Assembly (NCBI GenBank): GCA_012965955.1 | Contig: DTRK01000138.1 | Coordinates: forward strand, 1 to 32,159 | Direction of reading: 5' to 3' | Source of the DNA: Flavobacteriales bacterium | GTDB lineage: Bacteria; Bacteroidota; Bacteroidia; NORP154 | DNA length: 32,159 nt | Part shown: piece by piece, positions 24,409-32,159 of the stretch | How positions within the stretch are numbered: the first letter of the stretch is position 1 | Layout: the number at the start of each line of letters is the position of its first letter | Translations under genes and position numbers: made by a program | Notes under the pieces: model-generated | Told to the model about the DNA's origin: nothing | What the model saw: the letters and a program-made list of their open reading frames with translations, nothing else | The model's database searches: none

Positions 24409-27400
24409 TTATTCGCCCTGAACTCTACTTAGGAATACCTTTTTCTTCCTTTCTGAGGAGATAAGATACTGATAAGGCATTCCCCCTTTTTCTTCGACCT
24501 TTAGCTTTCTTTTGGCGGGTTTTTCTTCCTTAATAGGATTATTGAAGTCATCATTCGTAGAAACGGCCTGCATAAGCCCTCGGGAGTAGGTGAAAAAATA
24601 CCAGCTATCTTCATTAGGTTCAAGGTATATTGTAAGCACATCCCCTCCACGTTTCTTTCGAATTTCGACGTAGCCTTCAACGTTTTTGTTGATCTGCCTC
24701 TTACCAATATTTCCAATACCGATTGAGCCGTTCGATATGTACGAATTATGTTCCTTGCTCCAAGACATTTTGAGGTCTGTGAAGACAATTGATTTTTCCA
24801 ATTCGTTGGGAAATTTCTTAAATGAGCCTAGTAAATTCACTTCTGAAACAAGCTTGTCAGCCACATCTTTACCCACCAATTCCATCAATCCGCGTTCGTA
24901 AACGGGTCTATCAAAATTAAGCGGTTCCAGATTGATATCGTCCTGTAAACTAACTGCCAACGCTTTCATGGATTGGTCAGACAGAAAGAAGTCCACACCC
25001 ATTAAAAGGTCTAGCCCAAGCGAGTCACTAGCCAGGTAGTGTTGCCCCATTCCGGTCGTTGTAAGTTTAACCTGCCCGATCCTTTCACCGAATCCAATTC
25101 GCCCCTCACCGTAAACAATACAGTCCTTGGTTTTAAGGCTAACGTAATTACCCGGTTGCCTAATTTCGATGAGTTTGTCTTTATTAGAGATCCTATATTC
25201 TTTAGACTTCTTATCGTAGAATAAGAAGCCTTCAGCAGTGATCATCGCTAGATCTCTTCGCCCACCTAAAGGCGATATAAATGTAGAGTACACATAAAAA
25301 GAGTCTTGATTAAGGATAAGCCCGAAAGAGAGTACGTCATCCGTAAGGTTTAAGGTGTTATCAGTAATGGGAATATAGATCTCTTCAGGATTGATCTCTG
25401 TATTGATCTGAAACCAATGGCTGATGATCTTCTCACAATAGTGACTAATCTTGCAGAACCCTTCGAAATTCAAGTATTTCTGAGTGGCTGTTAAAGATGT
25501 TTTACCCGAAAAAGCAAATTTTGGACTTAGGGCGAAGTTTGCCGTATCACTAATTTCTCCAAAGGCATATGTGCGCATAGTGGTATCTACTCCTATTTCG
25601 TCAAAATAGATTGTTTGTTTTCGGTTCATATTATCGATATAGTCATACTTTCCAACACCTTCGTAGCTTTTCTTGCCGTGAATTTTAACATCAGCCCCAT
25701 AAATATTATGATACTTGGTGACGATATTGGCCATAATCTTTGCATTCTTTAGCGGGTCCATCTTAGCCTTTTTACGAACGATGACAATTCCACTGTCTGG
25801 GTAAATCCTCGCATCAGCTACGTGGATAAACTCTACTTGTTCGGCTGTGATCACCTTTGATTTTACGTTATAGTTGGCCTGTTCCGCAAAGAAATATAGT
25901 GAGTCTTGTTTTGGATGAGTCGAAGTAAATTTGGATCCCTTCAACACAACTTCTTCTCCACCTTCAATAACGGTAGAAGAACCCTCAGAGCTCAATGCGA
26001 TATCTCCACCATCCATATCCCAAGTGAATTCGCTTACATAACAGATATATTGGTTCGGTGCAAATACGACCAATGAACCGCCGATGTTGGATTTGAATAC
26101 ACCCTTTCTGTCGATAAAGTCAACATGTGCGCGTACATTGTCTGTAGTGAAGGCAAACTCGGAGTCAACATCAGTCGCGAGTTTAAACCCAGCGGTATCA
26201 GCATCAAAAGACATATTGTTGAATTTCACGAGGTTACTTGTAAGTCTCGCTTTGGAGAAACTAACAAGGCCAGAGCCTTCAATGCCGTCAGGATTAAGTG
26301 CAATACGCCCGTGGATGGTTGCTTCGCCGTTGAAAAGATCCATCGGGTCTTCTTTATCGTACACATACATGACATCATTAGGGGGTTCCCAATGGATGGA
26401 TACATTTTCTGCAATGACCTGAGGGAATTGTACCGGTTCTGTAGCTCCCTTGTTGATGTAGCTTTGTGCATTGGCATTCATGGAGTCTGGGAAAAATGTA
26501 ATGTCATCTGATTCGGCCGTAGAACGTAGATACTCTAGTGTGCCACTACCCTGCAGCCCCTTGTGGCTCAGTGATATGGCACTTGTGTATTTACCTTTAC
26601 CACCGTAGACCTCAAATCCGGGTTCTGGTGTCGGACGGGTAAATCCAAGTGAGTAATCAGGCATAACACCCAAATATTCTTCAAAATCAGGGAATATTCC
26701 TCCGGAAACAAAAGTGCCCTTTAGCGCAACAGATGCCGGGTCAAAGTTGTCCAAACTATCAATGGAAAAAGGTTCCAGGTGAAAGTAGAAGTTATCTTTT
26801 TTATAAACACCCCTCTGAATTGAGGAACGTTGATAGAAGGTGTACGAATCCTTAAGACTGTGAAATATGGGATAGGTAGGGGAGGGTTTATATCCGGATT
26901 TGTTAAATGGTTTATCCACGAGCAGCTCTCCATTGATATACTCAATTACTGTTTTGATGTGGATGATGTCTCGACCACCTTCTCTGTTTTCTTCTCCATA
27001 TATGCTCAGACGCAACGAGTCTACATTCTTCAAATTGATCTTGAAGTTGTCGTATTCAAAAGAAAATTCTCTTCCGAAAAAGTCAAATAATCCAGCGTGA
27101 ACCTGACCAGCAAACGTAAAGTCACGGTTTTTCTTTACTGATATCTTCTGTTTAGCAGGATAGATATATACGTTCTGGGAGTCACTGAGAAATATGCTTC
27201 GTACCCCATTGATATTTAGATCATAGTTGAGTAAATTAAGACTCGCATTCTTGTCATTTTTGGTGTTTGACATGAAATTGATTACATCATAATCTTGCTT
27301 TCCTGCATTTGCTGCCAGGTAATCAAACACTTTCTCTTTTATAAATACGCGGTCTTCGGCGAAATCAAAGTTGAGAAATCCCATATTGGTGAGGTTCATA

Positions 27401-29019
27401 ATCTGTTGGCGGACTTGCACGATTGGCAGTCTTAAAAAAGAAGAAAATTCATTCACGTAAAACTCTCTCGTATCAGCATTTTTTTTAGAGAACTGTTTGA
27501 GCTTTACCAAAGGATGATATTGGTCTCTTCCCTGAAGTTGTTCATACTTGTTGTGAAGGTAAGAGTCTGAGGATGAGAACTTAGCCTTAGAGTCTTTAGA
27601 TATACCCAGTAACTTCCAGAACTTAATCTGCGGGTCGTCAATGTCCCAGTATATAGCTTCGAAGTCCATTTCCAGTGCGTGGTATGAATTGAAATATGGA
27701 CTTTGCGCCAATCCTGCTTCCTCTCTTATTAAGGTAAGCTCTCTGTTAATTATCTTGTCATTCACCTTCTTGATAACGAATCTGAGACGCAGTTGTGGAT
27801 GGTATATAGAATCCTCGTCCAGATAGATTGTTACCGCTGATTTTGAGGATGTGATTCGTTCTTCCTGGATTACAAATTTCTTGGATGCCGCAACCAGGAA
27901 TCTGTCAATCGAGGCTTTAATAGTATCATTTTCATAATCCCATCGAATGATCAGGTAAGCATCTTCTTCCTCACTTCCTAACCCTATGAGTTTGGCTCCC
28001 TCCATTGAAAATCCACCTACATAATTCACCTTATCAAAAATGTTGTCTATGTGAAGTCGTTTGTCATCTGACTCAAATCTGGGGTAGCTGGCATTTTTGA
28101 CATCGACATTGGCCTTTACTTTATCCGTTAAGGTACCTGTTAGCTCGTAGTCGAAGAAGTTGTTATTAAAGAAGGTGACATTTTCAGCAGAATAGGTGGC
28201 ACGATTCAATTCTATCGAGTAATTCGATAATGTAGCCAACACAACATCCTCTGGAATACCGGCGCGAAGCCAATTGACCTTTCCTCCTCTTCCCTGCCAA
28301 ATTCTACTTGTCGGGTAATAGGTTCCTGATGTTTGATATATAATGGAGCTATCTCCCTTTGAGAAACATTTAAGATCCAAAGTTTTGAAAGTTACTTTAG
28401 GAAGGCTGTCAAATTCAAAGACGTAATCCTGCTTGCTGGAAAGCCAGGTTACAGAGGCCGACTTATATAGCACATTGCTTGCAAAGAGATCGCTAGAAAA
28501 ATCCAGGAATGCACTGATCTTATTTGTTCGGGCTTTCTCAATAAGTTTATTCAGGCTTGCTTGCCATGCAGCGAAACTTTCAGCTGTTTGCCCCGCCGTT
28601 TCAAAGTTTATCAGCGTCAGTAGATAGCTAACGAACTGAGATGGCTTCATCCTTTTCTTCAATAGTGCATTGGAGGTTGTAGAGATAAAGGCAATCTGCT
28701 CATCACTTAATTTCCTGGAACTGGCACTATACTGAAAGGATATGGAGTCTCCCCGTGCCTTCATCCTTTTTTTAAGTGCGGCGTTCGCTGTTTTGTAGAT
28801 CTTTTCTTGCTCATTTAGAGGTAAACCCTCTATTTTCCATATCGCTTGAAATTCGTTCATAAGGGCTTCTCCACCTTCGTATTGAGCAGTCATGAATCCG
28901 TAGAGCTCTTCATAATACTTGTCAGGTTCTGAACTAAATTTTCGAAGTGTTTGTGCTGTCGCTATTTCAGCCATTAATAGAGCCGCAAGCACCAGTGATA
29001 TTTTCACAAGTTTATTCAT
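24409..29019 (-). CDS. Large exported protein of unknown function (1536 aa), coupled to tpiA
   Basis: I cannot assign a function. Signal peptide MNKLVKISLVLAALLMAEIATA ends just before Q, so it is exported. Residues 25-180 look helical; the rest is rich in alternating beta strands with many short repeating turns, such as FAEQANYNVKSKVITAEQVE, loosely resembling LptA/OstA or AsmA-type stacked strands. A segment at about 500-560 (EFSSFLRLPIVQVRQQIMN, then FAEDRVFIKEKVFDYL) looks like a winged-helix fold, odd for an exported protein. There is no T9SS sorting tail; the C-terminus is Lys-rich (KEEKPAKRKLKVEEK). The ATG overlaps the tpiA TGA by four bases (ATGA), so translation is probably coupled. 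I believe large proteins of this kind recur in Bacteroidota, but that is memory, not shown here. Lipid or LPS handling is one guess, as plsY follows. Confidence 0.85.
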   Translation of the reverse strand: MNKLVKISLVLAALLMAEIATAQTLRKFSSEPDKYYEELYGFMTAQYEGGEALMNEFQAIWKIEGLPLNEQEKIYKTANAALKKRMKARGDSISFQYSASSRKLSDEQIAFISTTSNALLKKRMKPSQFVSYLLTLINFETAGQTAESFAAWQASLNKLIEKARTNKISAFLDFSSDLFASNVLYKSASVTWLSSKQDYVFEFDSLPKVTFKTLDLKCFSKGDSSIIYQTSGTYYPTSRIWQGRGGKVNWLRAGIPEDVVLATLSNYSIELNRATYSAENVTFFNNNFFDYELTGTLTDKVKANVDVKNASYPRFESDDKRLHIDNIFDKVNYVGGFSMEGAKLIGLGSEEEDAYLIIRWDYENDTIKASIDRFLVAASKKFVIQEERITSSKSAVTIYLDEDSIYHPQLRLRFVIKKVNDKIINRELTLIREEAGLAQSPYFNSYHALEMDFEAIYWDIDDPQIKFWKLLGISKDSKAKFSSSDSYLHNKYEQLQGRDQYHPLVKLKQFSKKNADTREFYVNEFSSFLRLPIVQVRQQIMNLTNMGFLNFDFAEDRVFIKEKVFDYLAANAGKQDYDVINFMSNTKNDKNASLNLLNYDLNINGVRSIFLSDSQNVYIYPAKQKISVKKNRDFTFAGQVHAGLFDFFGREFSFEYDNFKINLKNVDSLRLSIYGEENREGGRDIIHIKTVIEYINGELLVDKPFNKSGYKPSPTYPIFHSLKDSYTFYQRSSIQRGVYKKDNFYFHLEPFSIDSLDNFDPASVALKGTFVSGGIFPDFEEYLGVMPDYSLGFTRPTPEPGFEVYGGKGKYTSAISLSHKGLQGSGTLEYLRSTAESDDITFFPDSMNANAQSYINKGATEPVQFPQVIAENVSIHWEPPNDVMYVYDKEDPMDLFNGEATIHGRIALNPDGIEGSGLVSFSKARLTSNLVKFNNMSFDADTAGFKLATDVDSEFAFTTDNVRAHVDFIDRKGVFKSNIGGSLVVFAPNQYICYVSEFTWDMDGGDIALSSEGSSTVIEGGEEVVLKGSKFTSTHPKQDSLYFFAEQANYNVKSKVITAEQVEFIHVADARIYPDSGIVIVRKKAKMDPLKNAKIMANIVTKYHNIYGADVKIHGKKSYEGVGKYDYIDNMNRKQTIYFDEIGVDTTMRTYAFGEISDTANFALSPKFAFSGKTSLTATQKYLNFEGFCKISHYCEKIISHWFQINTEINPEEIYIPITDNTLNLTDDVLSFGLILNQDSFYVYSTFISPLGGRRDLAMITAEGFLFYDKKSKEYRISNKDKLIEIRQPGNYVSLKTKDCIVYGEGRIGFGERIGQVKLTTTGMGQHYLASDSLGLDLLMGVDFFLSDQSMKALAVSLQDDINLEPLNFDRPVYERGLMELVGKDVADKLVSEVNLLGSFKKFPNELEKSIVFTDLKMSWSKEHNSYISNGSIGIGNIGKRQINKNVEGYVEIRKKRGGDVLTIYLEPNEDSWYFFTYSRGLMQAVSTNDDFNNPIKEEKPAKRKLKVEEKGGMPYQYLISSERKKKVFLSRVQGE

Positions 29020-29786
29020 GGGATGGAGCTGCTCAAGCTCTTGGCAATTTGCAAGAAATCTCCAGCGATTAATGAGGCACCGCCAATTAATCCTCCATCG
29101 ACATCTTCATTCGCAAATAGGTCATTTGCATTGGCAGGATTGCAGCTGCCGCCGTATAAAACTGAGGTATCCATAGCTATTTCCTTGTTGTAGTTTTCTT
29201 CAATTACTGTTCTGATAAAGCTGTGCATTTCCTGGGCCTGCTCCGGAGTTGCCGTCATTCCAGTTCCTATCGCCCAAACAGGCTCATAAGCAACAATTAC
29301 CTTACCAAAATCCTCCGCACTAAGATGAAAAAGACCCTCTTGTAGCTGTCCTCTAACAACATCTTCCTGGTTACCATCCTCACGCTCGCCTTGCTGCTCA
29401 CCGCAGCAATAGATAGGGAACAAGCCATTTCGAATTGCTGCGTCCACTTTACGTTTAAGTAAATTGTTCTTTTCCCCAAATATGCTTCTGCGCTCCGAAT
29501 GGCCGATAATTACAAAATCAGCACCTACAGATTTGAGCATCACAGCTGATATCTCGCCAGTATACGCTCCATTATCCTGATCACTACAGTTCTGTCCAGC
29601 ACAATAAATTCCCTTCTCTGAATCAGCGTTTATCAGCGATAAATGCGTTGAAGGAGGGGCAATTATACAAATCAAATTGCCGCCCGGATCTGCATTCCAG
29701 CCAGATTTTACCTCATTGAATAAAGCCAGTCCTTCAGATGCACTGGTATTCATTTTCCAATTGGCGGCAAGTATGTTTTTTCTCAT
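29016..29786 (-). CDS. tpiA: Triosephosphate isomerase
   Basis: 256 residues, a usual length. It interconverts dihydroxyacetone phosphate and glyceraldehyde 3-phosphate in the cytoplasm (glycolysis and gluconeogenesis). N9 and K11 lie in AANWKMN, catalytic H96 in IIGHSERR, catalytic E168 in AYEPVWAIGTG, and the phosphate-binding loops LYGGSCNPAN and DGGLIGGASL are intact. The ATG is 21 bases past the stop of the ABC permease gene, and its stop overlaps the start of the next gene by four bases, so tpiA sits inside an operon of envelope genes. The product provides or drains dihydroxyacetone phosphate, the precursor of the PlsY substrate glycerol 3-phosphate, but a functional link is not shown. 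Confidence 0.98.
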   Translation of the reverse strand: MRKNILAANWKMNTSASEGLALFNEVKSGWNADPGGNLICIIAPPSTHLSLINADSEKGIYCAGQNCSDQDNGAYTGEISAVMLKSVGADFVIIGHSERRSIFGEKNNLLKRKVDAAIRNGLFPIYCCGEQQGEREDGNQEDVVRGQLQEGLFHLSAEDFGKVIVAYEPVWAIGTGMTATPEQAQEMHSFIRTVIEENYNKEIAMDTSVLYGGSCNPANANDLFANEDVDGGLIGGASLIAGDFLQIAKSLSSSIP

Positions 29787-29807
29787 AGGAGAAGAATTGA
29801 GAGAGGT

Positions 29808-30887
29808 CTAACTTAATCTGACTCGTGGGTCAAGAACAGCGTATATAATATCTACAACGATATTTACAACCACGAAAACGCCCGCCAGAAATAATGTTAC
29901 ACCCATCGCCACGGGAAGGTCATATTTCTCCAACGCCTGAAATAACTCAAGGCCAATTCCCTTCCACCCAAAAACATATTCTATGAAGACAGCTCCTGCA
30001 AGCAGGGAGGCGAACCATCCGGACATAGTTGTAATAACAGGGTTCAGAGCGTTTTTCAACGCGTGCTTAAAGATTACCTTGTAATAGGACAAACCTTTTG
30101 ACTTCGCCGTACGGATGTAATCTTGAGACAGTACGTCAAGCATTGAGCTTCGTGTAAGCTGCACTATTATTGCCAGAGGCCTTATACCCAATGTGAAGGC
30201 TGGAAGTATCAAGTTCTGAAGTGTCAATATTTCCCCTTCGAACGGATCTAAAGTATACAAACTACCTGTCATATTCAATCCTGTATATTCACTTAGTTCA
30301 TAGCCAAACAGCCAGGCGATGATAATTCCGGAGAAAAACGATGGGGCAGACATACCAAGCACTGCAAGCACCAAAGAAGAGTTGTCGAACCAGGTATCCT
30401 TGCGTATGGCCGCGAATATGCCTAAAATGATCCCCACAATTGCTGCAAAGGTCATCGAAGTCGTGGCTAATATTGCTGTTTCCGGAAGCGATTCCGAGAG
30501 TATTTCTGAGACCCTTCGTTTCGTCTGGTAAGACCGTCGGAGATAGGGCGCCTTCATGATCAACATCTTCGAATCACCAATTCCTAATAGCCTGGTGTAG
30601 GACTGGTACCTATTACTATTCAGGTATAGAAAATGGTCACGATCTACCGTATCGTGTAAAGAAATGGGTGAGAGATCATTGACGTACATTGCAAATTGGA
30701 CGGGTAGTGGCCTATCCAATCCGAGGTCTCTCTGGATATTCGCGATCGTAACTGAATCCATTCTGTTCCCGCCCATCATCCTTGCGGGATCTCCAGGAAG
30801 TACGTTAAACATGAAGAATACTACAGTAACTCCCCCCGCCATGACGAGGATGCCATATGTGATACGCTTGAATAAAAACCTTAACAC
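29808..30887 (-). CDS. DppB/OppB-type ABC transporter permease
   Basis: 359-residue inner-membrane permease of the peptide/nickel (DppB/OppB) type. TM1 is at about residues 9-29, followed by the family motif VLPGDPARMM. A periplasmic region of about 100 residues (31-130) comes before TM2, longer than I expect for plain DppB. The EAA loop, contacting the ATPase, is at about 256-284 (DYIRTAKSKGLSYYKVIFKH). The C-terminal VDIIYAVLDPRVRL is typical. The start is GTG at 30887, 19 bases past the preceding gene. No partner permease (DppC), ATPase or binding protein is in the window, so the rest must be encoded elsewhere or the protein works differently. Substrate unknown; oligopeptides are the family default. 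Confidence 0.92.
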   Translation of the reverse strand: MLRFLFKRITYGILVMAGGVTVVFFMFNVLPGDPARMMGGNRMDSVTIANIQRDLGLDRPLPVQFAMYVNDLSPISLHDTVDRDHFLYLNSNRYQSYTRLLGIGDSKMLIMKAPYLRRSYQTKRRVSEILSESLPETAILATTSMTFAAIVGIILGIFAAIRKDTWFDNSSLVLAVLGMSAPSFFSGIIIAWLFGYELSEYTGLNMTGSLYTLDPFEGEILTLQNLILPAFTLGIRPLAIIVQLTRSSMLDVLSQDYIRTAKSKGLSYYKVIFKHALKNALNPVITTMSGWFASLLAGAVFIEYVFGWKGIGLELFQALEKYDLPVAMGVTLFLAGVFVVVNIVVDIIYAVLDPRVRLS

Positions 30888-30906
30888 CTGCTTCTTATTG
30901 TAAATC

Positions 30907-32159
30907 TTAGGACTTGCTGATCAGTTCCTCTATTTCAGCATAATCCGGAATATCTTTGTAATGCCACTTGCCAACTATTACACCATTGTGAATAAGCATT
31001 AGACCAGGATTTGACCTTATGATTGTTTGCAGCGTTTTTTCATCTGTGACGTAATAATCATAGCCGGCCTGCACATCATGCCGGAATTGTTCAACATTCT
31101 CATACAACGAGGATGTGAGGCCAATGAACGCCATTTCATTTTCCATGCTTTTAGCGGCCAGTGCATTCACTTTTTCGCTTGCATCTACATTGTTTTCGTT
31201 GGTAATATCATAGGCGATGATTAGAAATACATATCCCGCAGAATCTGATACAAAAACGTCTGTGAAATCCTCTCCATCCATATTAGCAATGCTGAAATCA
31301 TGGATGGGCGGTTCATATCCCTTTGAAATTAAAATAGTCTCACGATCAATAAACACCAAAGTCGTGTCCTCCCAGGGTTTATGAGCATCCGTATACTTGT
31401 TGGTATTTCCTTGTCCATCCTTGTATAGCCAGATATTTTCGTAAACATCAATAGGGGCACCTTCTGGACTCTCCATATTCCGCTGCATACTTTTGTCTAA
31501 ATCGTAAGGCTCAACAATAGCATAAGGTCTGAAGTCACGAATTGGGAGGTGCATTAATACATAGGCCGAAAATAAAAGGGACACAACCGCAGGGACTCCA
31601 AATGCCACCATTGCAAACTTCTCGCGCAACTTCTCCTGGTTTTTAAATAACCACACTGCAAGGAACAGTAATATGGAGAAATAAACGGGGAATCCCCATG
31701 AGATTACGCCGTATGAAAAGATGGCTATCAAGACAATCGAGGCCGGCAACAACATCATATCATCTTTCCTGGTATTGACCACAATCGCTCCTTTCCGGAC
31801 AAATATTATCAGCACAAATACCAGCAATATGAGATCTTTAGTAAACGATTCCCAGGGGGTGAGCTTGAGTGCGTCTCCGAAACAACCACAATCTGTAACT
31901 TTTTCGAAGTAAGCAGAATAGAAGGTTAGGAATGTAAAAAATACGATCATGAGCAGAAGCATCCACGAAACGAGCTTCATCTTAGAACCAAACAGGGCGG
32001 CTACACCGAGAACAATCTCAATTGCACAGATGAGCACCGCCATTGGAAGCACAATTGGGACCAGGAACTCTAAGTTGAGTACATCTGGCGCGAAGTAGTC
32101 CTTAAGCTTGTAAGAGAAACCAACCGGATCGTTGGCTTTGATTAGTCCTGAAACGATAA
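30907..32159 (-). CDS. DoxX/BT_3928-type membrane protein, 5' end outside window
   Basis: The frame is open to the right edge (416 residues visible), so the start lies outside. An internal GTG at 32052 is not the real start, because the 35 codons before it continue the family pattern (SGLIKANDPVGFSYKLKDYF). The N-terminal DoxX/MauE-like domain has four hydrophobic helices and the motif DCGCFGDALKLTPW; two further helices follow. From about residue 290 a thioredoxin-like domain begins (DFSIANMDGEDFTDVFV ... GLMLIHNGVIVGKWHY), but it has no cysteines at all, so it cannot do CxxC chemistry. In Bacteroides a similar gene (BT_3928) lies beside tpiA, as I recall; here a permease gene separates them. 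Function unproven; the Cys pair in CGCFG hints at redox or quinone-linked work. Confidence 0.85.
   Translation of the reverse strand, partial: IVSGLIKANDPVGFSYKLKDYFAPDVLNLEFLVPIVLPMAVLICAIEIVLGVAALFGSKMKLVSWMLLLMIVFFTFLTFYSAYFEKVTDCGCFGDALKLTPWESFTKDLILLVFVLIIFVRKGAIVVNTRKDDMMLLPASIVLIAIFSYGVISWGFPVYFSILLFLAVWLFKNQEKLREKFAMVAFGVPAVVSLLFSAYVLMHLPIRDFRPYAIVEPYDLDKSMQRNMESPEGAPIDVYENIWLYKDGQGNTNKYTDAHKPWEDTTLVFIDRETILISKGYEPPIHDFSIANMDGEDFTDVFVSDSAGYVFLIIAYDITNENNVDASEKVNALAAKSMENEMAFIGLTSSLYENVEQFRHDVQAGYDYYVTDEKTLQTIIRSNPGLMLIHNGVIVGKWHYKDIPDYAEIEELISKS

Noticed and set aside
32052-32054. GTG at 32052 as the start of the DoxX-type gene
   Set aside because: The frame continues upstream with family-like sequence to the window edge, so the gene is cut rather than starting here.

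Overview
The window looks like a piece of a Bacteroidota chromosome, probably from a gliding or surface-adhesive member of the Flavobacteriales or a related order. The order is an inference. The phylum rests on a type IX secretion (T9SS) C-terminal sorting domain, arrays of PKD and SprB-type repeats, a TPR + PD40 + SPOR-like envelope protein, a BT_3928-type DoxX protein next to tpiA, a tRNA gene without encoded CCA, and mostly weak Shine-Dalgarno sites. Every gene I can support is on the minus strand.

Layout, left to right (so 3' to 5' for transcription). (1) 1-6902 is the 5' part of a giant surface protein gene that runs off the left edge: signal peptide, a jelly-roll/MAM-like domain, 15 PKD-type repeats, then at least 10 SprB-type repeats. 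(2) 7218-13481 is a complete 2087-residue paralogue: signal peptide, 11 PKD repeats, 10 SprB repeats, a fibronectin-III-like block, one more SprB repeat and a T9SS sorting tail, followed by a good intrinsic terminator. (3) 13482-13859 and 15324-15997 are non-coding stretches carrying a dispersed palindromic repeat family. They flank a two-gene unit: a LicC-like cytidylyltransferase and a CDP-alcohol phosphatidyltransferase, likely a polar head-group module. (4) tRNA-Arg(ACG) with its own terminator. (5) An M48 metalloprotease lipoprotein. (6) 17092-23475 encodes a 2127-residue envelope protein with TPR, PD40 propeller, long acidic helical arrays and three SPOR-like domains. It contains a large internal duplication of about 1.0-1.2 kb. 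(7) An apparent operon from the right edge down: DoxX/BT_3928-type protein (5' end outside the window), DppB-type ABC permease, tpiA, a 1536-residue exported protein of unknown function whose start overlaps the tpiA stop by 4 bp, and plsY.

Themes. Most of the coding DNA makes very large exported proteins built by repeat expansion and duplication. The two adhesins would be exported by Sec, carried across the outer membrane by T9SS and attached or released at the surface. The TPR/PD40/SPOR protein probably sits in the periplasm or at peptidoglycan. The licC-like/CDP-alcohol pair and plsY both concern membrane lipids, but nothing here shows a direct link.

The items most worth a second look are the paired giant adhesin genes with colinear repeat order, the internal duplication with two deletions exactly between short direct repeats, the unassigned 1536-residue protein coupled to tpiA, the head-group module with an altered CDP-alcohol motif, and the palindromic repeat family near the tRNA. 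I see no CRISPR array, transposase, phage gene or defence system.
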